From Vicia villosa (taxonomy: Eukaryota > Streptophyta > Magnoliopsida > Fabales > Fabaceae), in NCBI RefSeq assembly GCF_029867415.1, contig NC_081182.1, forward strand, positions 10,732,646-10,796,645: 64,000 bases of DNA, in the 5' to 3' direction. Made by a program: the position numbers and the translations under genes. Positions 55,436-64,000 of the stretch are shown here, in pieces (the stretch's first letter is position 1; each line of letters opens with the position of its first letter). The notes beneath the pieces were generated by a model. That model was not told the DNA's origin, did not search any database, and worked only from the letters and a program-made list of their open reading frames with translations.

Positions 55436-57174
55436 GTGGCCTTTGACCTTATGAATTTTTCACCACTTGTTGGGTTCAAGTCCCATGATGTCTGGCTTGG
55501 GGGCTAGCGGGTAAAGGAATATGATGTGCGTGTAGGACCTTACACCATATTTGCTCAAAGCGGGTGTTCAGGGGCGTACATTTCTTTGTAGGCCTTCCGC
55601 TCTACTTGAATTCTGCCCTATCCTTAACATGCATTGTGTAATGGACATGCGCAACTACTGCAGAAAATTAGGATTTTCAATGTACACTTCTTAGTACCAC
55701 TAGCTTTTTTCTCTATATTGCTCTCCTCACCATTTATGTAGCATTCCAAGCGTGTCATCACTTCTTCCATGGAAACAAAAAGCCTCTAGGAAATGGATTC
55801 ATTCATATATCTAGCCCTTAGTCTATTTTGGAAGGCTTCTACGAACATATCTCGGTTCGGGTGGATGACCTTGATGGTTTCCTCGTTGAACTGAGCGAGA
55901 TACTCTCTCAAGGATTTTGAAGGGCTTTGGCAAATGTTGAATAAGTTTGTCAACATCATCTTGTGCCTGCTTACTGAAAAAGTTGGTGGACCAATTTCTT
56001 TACTAGGTCCTAGTAACTAGTGACTAGAGTCGTAGTAGGCTCATGTACCACCTTAATACGGCATCCCTAAATGGACCGGAGAGGTGCTTGCATTTGAGGG
56101 AATATGAGACTCCAATGATCGTCATCTGCGTGTTAACTGATTAGACATGCTCCCAAGGATCACTTAGTCCATTGAATGTTGCGAGTGGTGACGACTTAAA
56201 ACTTTATGGCATGAGGGCTCTCCAAATATCATCATAGAGAGGTTAGGGGTCCAAAACTTTTGTCTCCTCATTGGGATTAGTATCCTGTTGGCACTAATGG
56301 AATGTAAGGACATTGTTTTTCATAGTTTGATTATGGAGACATACGAATCGTCCATAGGTGGAATGCATCTTTGCTATGGCATCATGGTCGTCGTCGGAGC
56401 TGCTATAGGGCCAAAGTTATTGCTCGTCTGTTCACCATATTTGAAGGGGGTTGAAGGGGTAGACAATAAGTAAATCGTCAGATAAAAAAGCCGTCAAGGT
56501 AAATTTCACGAGGGCCCACGGTGGGCACCATTGTACTTTCTAAAAAGTACAATGAGGGCAGCCATTTACTTGGAGAGCTGTCTGAGTGGTTTGGGATTGT
56601 TGATGATGCTTAGATCTAGCTCACATAGAGTGATGAGAAAGCTCACTATATGTATTTTTTTTGGATGAAATGACTTGATCTCTTTCTCAGCATTAAGGTT
56701 GAGAAAGTTATAGAGGTCCCTTAGACCTAGTTTAGAGAGTGGTTCCCTCAACTCCTTTATCAAAGACGTGGAGAAAAAATGAGTTACCTTTTTCTAAATT
56801 ACAGAGAAAGCGGTTATCCTTTTTAACCATTTCTTCTAGTCTATTATGATAGGACACAACATCTACGTACCATCCACTAGACAAGGGAATAGTGGAAACA
56901 TATTCATGCGAATTAAACTCTATCAGAGGACTACTACTGAGATTCAGACGGCCTCATGACCCATTTTCGAATGACCTATGGCTTTGCCACTCGCCCCTTA
57001 CAAGTGGGTCTTACTTTCCTTACATAGACTATTATAGCCCAATAAAATTATACCAATATACTATTAAGAAAAAGAAACATGTAACCCATGTTTATTTATT
57101 ATCATAGGATTGTGCGTAGTTGTTTCTTCAGCTGACTTTCCCACATTCCCTATCTATCATCATAGGTCAGCGCC

Positions 57175-57495
57175 GTGTGGTGTTGGAACGTGCTTGCAAG
57201 AGCACCATTAATAACTATCACAAGCTTCAGATTTATATTACTTTAAGCAACAATGTTGGTATCAGTGATCCCAGCTGGGAGCATATAAATAAATATTGTT
57301 GAAGAAAAGTAATGCAATTAATTAATGGCATGCCATGTATGTGGAAGTGAGATATCGAATTCAGATTTTTGCATATGCTTTAATTTAAAGCAAACATGGA
57401 GTTTACTAAAAAGATACTAATAGTATTTCATGGCCTTAGAAAAATAAGGTACAGATCGTGCCGTGTTTGTCTGACCAATAAATGACATCAAAAAT
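57175..57495 (+). repeat. Segment duplicated at 28055-28385 (copy 2), possible 3' exon
   Basis: A splice-acceptor-like CATCATAG precedes GTCAGCGCC at 57167, and a frame then runs to TGA at about 57302 ending HINKYC. The frame is shared with copy 1 despite substitutions, suggesting it was once coding. It matches no family I can name. Downstream, a weaker match to 42105-42150 occurs at about 57780-57830. Confidence 0.5.
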
Positions 57496-57499
57496 ATGA

Positions 57500-58025
57500 T
57501 GAAACCTACTTATTTTTAAAAACATTTTTTTTTCAGTATTTATTAAATAACTTATATGTCTGATTGATATATAAATCATATATCCTAATTATTTAATAAA
57601 TTTAAACAAATTTTAAATTTTACTTGTTAAATTTATTGAATAATTCGTATATATGCTTTATTTATAAATCAAATATATTGATTACTTAATAAATTTATTA
57701 AAGATTTTGGCTTTGAAAATGGCAGAAAATGTACCATAACTAAACTCCTTATTATATAAGAATTAATATTGATTAAAATATGCAACAATATATAAAAGTA
57801 TGGATTAGTTTGGATCTGTCGTAGTTAGGGTGTAACTCTGTTTGCAACCGTATGATATAACTAGCAAAATATATGTGCGTAGTACGTGTAAATTAAATTT
57901 AATATGATATACATTTTATTTAAATATATATGTGAATTTAAAATAAGTATTTTAATTATAAAATGAATAATGATAAAATAAATTTAATTCTGTTAAATAA
58001 TCAAACAAAAAATGCTCGTGAAATG
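57500..58025. other. AT-rich intergenic DNA
   Basis: Strongly AT-rich, no coding frame, no repeat beyond simple A/T runs. Confidence 0.5.
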
Positions 58026-58029
58026 GAGA

Positions 58030-58520
58030 AAGAAAAAAATAAAAATTTTGACACTTGAAAATAAGAATTTTGTGTTTCATATAAAGACAATTGTTAATTA
58101 AAATAAAAATAGATATTTTATTGCTAGTGTCCCGAAATAAAAGAGAATTTTTGACTTTTAAAAATAAGAATACGTGTCTCAAATAAAGATAATTATTAAT
58201 TAAAATAAAATATGTATTTTGCGGATAGTGGCCTGTGAGAAAGAAAGAAATTTTGACATATAAAAATAAGAATTTTGTGCCTCTAATACAATAGATATTT
58301 GACTGATAGTGATCCGTAAGAATAAAAGAAATTTTGATATTCAGAAATAAGAATTTTGTGTCTCAAATAAAAATAATTGTTAATTAAAATAAAATAAATA
58401 TTTTATTGGTAGTGATATGTGAAAAAAGAGAAATTTTGACATTTAAAAATAAGGTATCTCTAATAATAAAAATTATTAATTAAAATAGATTAGATATTTT
58501 TGAATAGTGATCTATTAGAT
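58030..58520 (+). repeat. Degenerate tandem repeat, about 105-bp unit, five copies
   Basis: Each unit has TTTTGACA.TTAAAAATAAG, then TGTGTCTCAAATAAA, AATTGTTAATTAAAATAAAA and a GATAGTG..C..TG block. Starts are near 58037, 58147, 58251, 58330 and 58434 (spacing 110, 104, 79, 104; the third unit has an internal deletion). Confidence 0.8.
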
Positions 58521-59390
58521 GGAAAGTTAATTGTGTGTATGGCTATTAAGTGTTATCCAATTTCATAAATTAAAATTTTAATTTTATTAAAATTTAAAAA
58601 TAAATAAATTAATACTTTTAATTATAATAAATAAAACAAATTAAATTTATCATAAAAACAAAATTAAATGTCAATATTATATGCATTCATACATCAATAA
58701 ATATTTAATATAATAATCATATATTATAATTAAATATTTTAATATATTAAAAATAATTAGGTAGAAAAGATAAAATATTAAAATAAAAAGAGAAAGAAGA
58801 ATGAGATGGTGAGTGAAAGAGTGAGAAGTGAGGGAATAAGTGAAAGTTAAAAAAATATCAAATAGAAATTTGACACTTGATAGTATTTGCTTGAAGTAAG
58901 ACGAATTAATTGGTAAATTAAGTTTTTACTATTTTAACCTTTTGTAAGTGTAAAAAAAATTAATAGAGGGGACTTCTATGGTGAATCTACCAATTGACTT
59001 CTTTGAAAAAGTCACTTTAATTAACCAATTAGAAAAGACTAGTAAATCCTAAACCCTAAAATGCCACATCTTCGCTATCATAAGTCTTTTTTTTAAACTT
59101 TCATTATTGCGAATCAGTCCTTCATCAATTTAATAAATATTTATCAATTATAAAAATATTTAACTAAAAAAACTCATTTTATTTACGTGTTTTTGTTTTT
59201 CAATTGAAAGCTCCATCTTCTTCTTCCTTCTCCCAGATCATATTCTTCTTCCTCGACCTTCTTCTTCCTTCTCCCGTATCGACTCCATCTTTGTTGTTGA
59301 ATTCTCTCATCGAATGGTTCAAAGTTATTCCCTCCTTTCACAGGTAGTTGTTCATATCTAAATCTTAAATGTTCCCAAAATTAAGTTAAT
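58521..59390. other. Intergenic DNA, with a possible CT-rich leader at 59210-59345
   Basis: Mostly AT-rich. From 59216 a CTTCTTCCTTCTCCC-type block occurs twice, followed by a short frame ending in CAG|GTAGTT at about 59341. This looks like a 5' exon but no downstream exon was found. Confidence 0.35.
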
Positions 59391-59394
59391 TTGA

Positions 59395-59735
59395 GTTGTT
59401 ACAGAGAAATGTTCGATTTGGGGATTGTATTATAAGTTAAAGTTGATTTCAAGTCTTACCCAGAAAAAAATCGATTTGGTGATTAGGGTCTGTATTTTAA
59501 GTTGAAGTTGATAAATTCTTCTTAACAAAAAACAATAGATTTGGGGATTAGAGTATCTAGTTTTAGTTGAATATAATATTTCAAATTCTTACCCAAAAAC
59601 AATGGATTCGGTGATTAGTTTTGTATATAAAGTTGAATTTGATTTTGATTTCGATTTATGAAATCGGGGATTAAGTCTTGTATTTTATCCAATTCTTACC
59701 CAACATTTAATGAATTGGGGATTAGGGTGTCAATT
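59395..59735 (+). repeat. Degenerate minisatellite, about 60-bp unit, five to six copies
   Basis: Units share TTCTTACCCA.AAA followed by A.TCGATTTGGGGATTAG and GTATTTTAAGTTGAAGTTGA. Copies begin near 59398, 59453, 59515, 59582, 59640 and 59692. Divergence is high. Confidence 0.7.
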
Positions 59736-61107
59736 GAATTGTTAGCGTTTCTGTTGCATAAACAAGAATCTATATTGTGATATTATTCAAACTTAAGTTG
59801 TGTGTTATCGTGAATTATGTTGATGATTTATTCTTCAAATATCTGACAGTTAAGTAATGGGTGTAAACATTTTACTCAGAAAGAGTTTGAAGTCGAAAAC
59901 ACACTAAAGAAGGGTTTGCACAGGTAAACTAATCAAAGTTAATGTGTGGTATTAACAAGCACAAGTGCGGTCTCTGTGTGGGATGCAAGGACATAACACG
60001 ATGAACACATAACGTGCCTGTAAATTTGAGATAAGCCCTTGTACATTAACGGTTAGAACTATTTTGTATGGTCAAACTCTATATTTAAGTTAAATAATAT
60101 CAACTTTTTAAACTCGAATTATAATTTATCCAATATAATGATATCATGTAAATGTTAGTCATCAAGAAAGTACTAAAATTTTGCAATATGATGTTTATAC
60201 AGAGTCTAATAGATTGAAATTTTTTGTCTCACAACAAAATGTTCATTTATTTGTTACAACGGTGAATTTAGTATTGGAGTTCAATATCAAATTGGAAAAC
60301 AATGATAAATCATCAAATTGACCATATTATTTGAAAGAGATAATCACTTAAGTTTTGTTGCATTTTGAAACAGCGTTAGAAAGTGTGCATGCAATATGTT
60401 GATTATATATCAATTCAGTTGTACATATTCAGGGCACAGAGGTGTGTTAAATCCATACATAACATATAATTCTTTTTGTGTTATTTGGAGTAAATCCATA
60501 CATAACATATAATTCTTTTTGTGTTATTTGGAGAAAAAAATTGTTATGTGTATTTGGTGTGTAACTATCATATAGTAGTTGGTAGTGAATTTGATCAAAA
60601 AGGTGAAAACACATTATAAACGATATAAACGATATGATTATACAAAATACAACTCAATCATTCTAAAAATATATGGAAAATTTACAAATTTGATAATATA
60701 AGATAACACAATACAATGACACTTGATAATTCATGGAGTCCAAACAGTATACACGCGTACTAATACCAGTACTTTGCCTTAAACCAAATTATAGACATCA
60801 CACAAAGAAAACAAAATTACACAATTAATTACTCTTGTAAGTTTTTGAATTATAGGCCCTTTGTTTTGTTTTAAAAAAAACGATTTTATTGTTATAGATC
60901 GATTGTTTAAAACTTTTTACACCTACGATAGATAACAATTAATTTCATTAAATTATTTCAACAATTTTTTTATATATATTTTTACTTGTTAGAACAACTT
61001 TTTGAAAATGTCAAAATTTTGGAACAAAATAAATCATATCAATTTTTTTTTTAAATCAAAGATTCAGCACCAAAAGTTTTATTTTAAATGACGAGGGTTG
61101 TACCGCT
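59736..61107. other. Intergenic DNA
   Basis: AT-rich, no supported gene. It contains a perfect 43-bp tandem duplication at 60448-60490 and 60491-60533. Confidence 0.5.
60448..60533 (+). repeat. Perfect 43-bp tandem duplication
   Basis: TAAATCCATACATAACATAT and onward (60448-60490) is repeated without change at 60491-60533. Perfect identity in neutral DNA implies a recent event. Confidence 0.95.
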
Positions 61108-61116
61108 TAAAAGAAT

Positions 61117-62807
61117 GGCTTAATTACAATTTTGGTCTCTCTATTTAGTGTTTTTCCTGATTTTGATCCCTTCATGTTAGGGATTTTTAATGAGATGGCG
61201 CTATTTTGCTTATGTGTCATTGCCAACTCAGTATTTAAATATTCCAAATCGTTTTATTATTAAAGAGTTATGTTATTTGTTTTTTTTAATTCATAAAAAT
61301 TACCTTTTTTATTTGTAATTTTAATTAATATATTGATCTCAATTTATTTTTTTCAAAGAATTCGTTTGTTTCAACCTTATAAAGCCTCCTATAACTTATA
61401 AGAACATCGATGTGGAACTTATAAATGACATTTCATACTACAACAACTTCTCCTTTTTCTTCCTTGCAACAGTTTATCCTTCTTCCCAAACTTGTGTCCA
61501 TTGCATCAGCTTCTCCCTTTAAATGTTGTTATCTTAATACAACCATCATCATATCCTGAAACAATAGTTGCCTCGGTCAATGCGTCAAAATAAAGAATCC
61601 CAGAAATTACAAAGCTATCAGCACACAAGTAATTCTATAAGCCAAATTATGAAGAATGAATTACATCGAAAACGTGGAAATATACATTATGCCATAGATC
61701 AAATTATCTTAACTATCACGTGTGTTTTAAAACTTTGGAAAGAACACTACTAAAGTCATATAATACAAAATGAAATCATGTGTATCCTGAAGAGATGATT
61801 GTACTTGGGCACAAGTCATTTGGTGCATTTGAAGAGATGATTACACAAAATGGGATAATTTGAGATTTAAGGTCCAAGTCACAGTAGGAATCCACAAGAT
61901 TATTATGATATGAGGTGTTTTGTTGCATAATAACATCTCTATTTGTAATAATTTTTTGTTTCTTCATATCTCTCTTAAGACCCTCATTTTCAGAGGCAGG
62001 ACTTTCAGACCTGAACTGAGCCATTCTTTCTTTCAAATTCAAATGACTTTTTTTCGTGGTTGCACTTTTTAATGATGAATATTAAGATTTCAGAACATTG
62101 GATGGATGATACGAAGACAAAGCATATTAAATCATTAGGATCAAAGTATTAGTATGGGCATTAGGATCAAAGTGAGTATCAAGATGCATGTCTTCATGTT
62201 TGCATGTTTTAATGAGAATATATGCTAAAAAAATGAAGAATAATATAGCTTTGCATTATAAAGAAGAAGGGAGAAGCTACTGCAATGGACACAAGTTTGG
62301 AAGAAGAATAAACTGTTGCAGGGATAAAAGAGAAATTGTTGTAGTATGAAATGTCATTTATAAGTCCCACATTGATGTTCTTATAAGTTATATAAGGCTT
62401 TATAAGGTTGAAACAAACCAACTAGAAATAGATAACTTGTGATTAATGTAAATCTGACATCAGCCCAAGAGTTATCTCCTTAATATTTTAATTAATTAAT
62501 GAGAAAATTGAATTAAGATTACAAATAAAAAAGGTAATTTTTATTAATTACAATTTTTTTTTTGAAGAAATAAAAAAACAAATAACATAAATCTTTAATA
62601 ATAAAAAGACTTAGAATATTTAAATACTTAGTTAGCAATGACACATAAGCAAAAATAGCGCCACCTCATTAAAAAATAGTTTCAGATTTGAAGGGGGACG
62701 AAAATTCAACATAAAACTTAAAAAAAAGGACTAAAATAGTGGTTTTTAGAATGGAGATCAAAATCAAGAAAAACACTAAATAGGGGGACCAAAGTTACAT
62801 TTAAGTC
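61117..62807. mobile_element. Long-TIR foldback element, Mutator-like, 1.69 kb
   Basis: The left arm (61117 to about 61520) and the right arm (about 62268-62807) are inverted copies with several indels: the ends GGCTTAATTACAATTTTGGTC and (complemented) GACTTAAATGTAACTTTGGTC match well, as do inner blocks such as CAATGGACACAAGTTTGG. The flanks TAAAAGAAT (61108-61116) and TAAAAGAAA (62808-62816) give a 9-bp duplication with one mismatch, the size made by Mutator-like transposases. The central 700 bp are not inverted and have only short open frames (61568-61753 +, 61776-62042 -). No transposase is seen. Confidence 0.82.
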
Positions 62808-63121
62808 TAAAAGAAAATATGGATGATGACATCATCTTTAGATCTCAACCTTCTTTTCTTTCGCATTTCTTTTCTTCCATTTTCAGATTTATAAAAAAGA
62901 AAAGGATACTATAAAAATTTGACAATAAGAAATCGTTGAGACAATCACATAACACTGAGATACTAAGAAATATTTTAGTATCCTAATGCAAAAATGTAAA
63001 AGAGCCAAAAATAGATAAACAATAAATCAAATAACACTGAGGTACTAAGAAACATTTAGTATCTTAACGCAAAAATGTAAAAGAGCCAAAAATAGATAGC
63101 AATAAATCAAATGAGAGATTA

Positions 63122-63533
63122 GGCTCGGTTTGATAAGACATATTTTCGAACTTATAGCTTATATCTTATGTTTTATTACGAGCTTATAGTTTATTTTACT
63201 AGCTTATAGCTTATTTTCCAGACGCTATTTCAAATAGCGTTTTAGTTTATTATTTTTTCTTCCTTTTTTATTCTGATTATTTTAATTAAAATCCATTTTT
63301 AACTCTTATAATTTATTTTAATTTAATATAAAATAATTATACATTAAATATTTTTTATGTCATTTTATATTTATAAGTTAATTGAACCGCTAATTTTACC
63401 AAACACTTCAATTAACTTATGAGCTATCAGTCTCAACCATCTGCTATAAGCTATAAGCCATACGTCATCAGTCATAAGCTATAAATTATCAGCTAGCTTA
63501 TCAATCAACTGCTATTTTTACCAAACAGACCCT
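63122..63533. mobile_element. MITE-like inverted repeat
   Basis: The left side has GGCTCGGTTTGATAAGACA and repeated AGCTTATAGCTTAT words; the right side has their complements and ends CAAACAGACCC. The arms are imperfect and no clear target duplication was found. GGTCTGTTTGG-type ends are common in plant hAT MITEs. Confidence 0.5.
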
Positions 63534-63584
63534 TAGAGCTGGAAAACAAATGTAATAGGAAATTGTGTAGTGCAGAGATACACC

Positions 63585-63710
63585 CACATTATTTTGGAAG
63601 CGCATATCTGAAAACACCCAAAAATAAGTATTTTCGGAGATGTATCTCCAAAATAATTGAAAATGTGAAAATGAGTGATTTCGAAAATACATATCCGTAA
63701 TCTAAGAATA
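63585..63710. repeat. Fragment with TTCGGAGATGTATCTCC palindromes
   Basis: Three decayed copies (about 63594, 63629 and 63680) of the palindrome seen at 28440-28985 and 41775-41980. Probably a terminal remnant of another copy of the same DNA transposon family. Confidence 0.5.
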
Positions 63711-64000
63711 TTTTGGGGTTTTCAGTGGGTCTTCACTCTATGGGGTCTATACTATGGGGTCTATAAAGAAATTGTCTAAATTTTTCTTATTAAAATGGGC
63801 TTAATTAACAATCACAATGCTGAAAAGCCCAAAAACGAAACAAAACCTTCTGGATTGTTAACCGTCCAAGAAAACCGTCAAAAAGAACCGACCACCGAAA
63901 AAAGCACGATTGTGAAAAGCTCAAAATCACTTAAACCTCGTTTGAATTTCTCTCCATCATCGTTATCAAAGTGAAAAATGTTAGAGTTTGTTTGCGTGTA

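Larger units (their letters stand above)
49770..57110 (-). mobile_element. Decayed Ty3/gypsy remnant (LTR-PBS-gag-protease), split by the small LTR element
   Basis: On the minus strand, 56532-57110 is LTR-like, beginning on the plus strand TGTACTTTCTAAAAAGTACA. A primer binding site TGGTGCCCACCGTGGGCC lies at about 56514-56531. A gag trace near 55760-55930 reads SLREYLAQFNEE and AFQNRLRARYMNES. A protease-domain trace lies at about 49960-50150 with a YNMIIWRH...LGVSMSTLY stretch, and decayed sequence continues to about 49770. Multiple stops and shifts make it non-functional. RT and integrase are missing. The small element at 50683-55435 is inserted between protease and gag. Confidence 0.65.

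Noticed and set aside
56288..56473. 61-codon plus-strand frame
   Set aside because: It is the shadow of the decayed minus-strand gypsy gag region.

Overview
The window is nuclear DNA of a flowering plant, most likely a legume of the pea/vetch/lentil group (Fabeae). The reasons are a long-LTR Ogre-type element, Athila/Cyclops-type and Tat-type Ty3/gypsy elements nested in one another, AT-rich introns with GT/AG borders, and a plant GDSL lipase gene. No bacterial, organellar or RNA genes were recognised. Almost everything is mobile DNA; the one clear host gene is the GDSL esterase/lipase at 46941-48453 (+).

Region 1-27.3 kb: a Tat-lineage Ty3/gypsy element lies on the minus strand (5' LTR about 26339-27329, PBS 26318-26335, gag, protease, RT with two RNase H domains, integrase ending at 18525). 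Downstream of its pol, on the opposite strand, sit two extra genes. One is an intact single-exon ORF with its own promoter (17526-18260). The other is a multi-exon, lysine-rich, coiled-coil gene (1-919 and 15924-16965). A non-autonomous Ogre-like element of 15 kb (920-15918, LTRs of about 4.24 kb) is inserted in an exon of that second gene. The Tat pol is dead (frameshifts, and a lost RT catalytic aspartate), while the antisense ORF at 17526 is open.

Region 28.0-42.2 kb: a segment (28055-28385) whose paralogue lies at 57175-57495 is followed by a TIR-type DNA transposon (about 28400-42045, probably Mutator-like) containing a 165-bp near-perfect inverted repeat. A full-length, very young Athila-type retrotransposon (29582-41324, TSD CGTCC) is inserted in one arm of that hairpin. 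It carries a nearly complete gag-pol with one nonsense codon in the integrase, plus a sense-strand extra ORF downstream of pol.

Region 42.2-49.7 kb: a degraded hAT-like element with internal tandem repeats, a degraded Copia-like LTR region, the GDSL gene with five exons, and a GC-rich hAT MITE with perfect 18-bp TIRs and an 8-bp TSD.

Region 49.7-57.1 kb: a decayed Ty3/gypsy gag-pro remnant is split by a 4.75-kb non-autonomous, coding-free LTR element (50683-55435, TSD GTGGC) related in its non-coding parts to the Athila element.

Region 57.1-64 kb: the paralogous segment, AT-rich intergenic DNA with three families of degenerate tandem repeats, a long-TIR Mutator-like foldback element (61117-62807), a MITE-like inverted repeat, and a stray end of the same DNA transposon family seen at 28-42 kb.

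In short, three young LTR elements (LTR pairs differing at about 13/4243, 2/1241 and 1/1298 positions by eye) have landed inside three older mobile elements. All alignments, domain calls and ages were made by eye.
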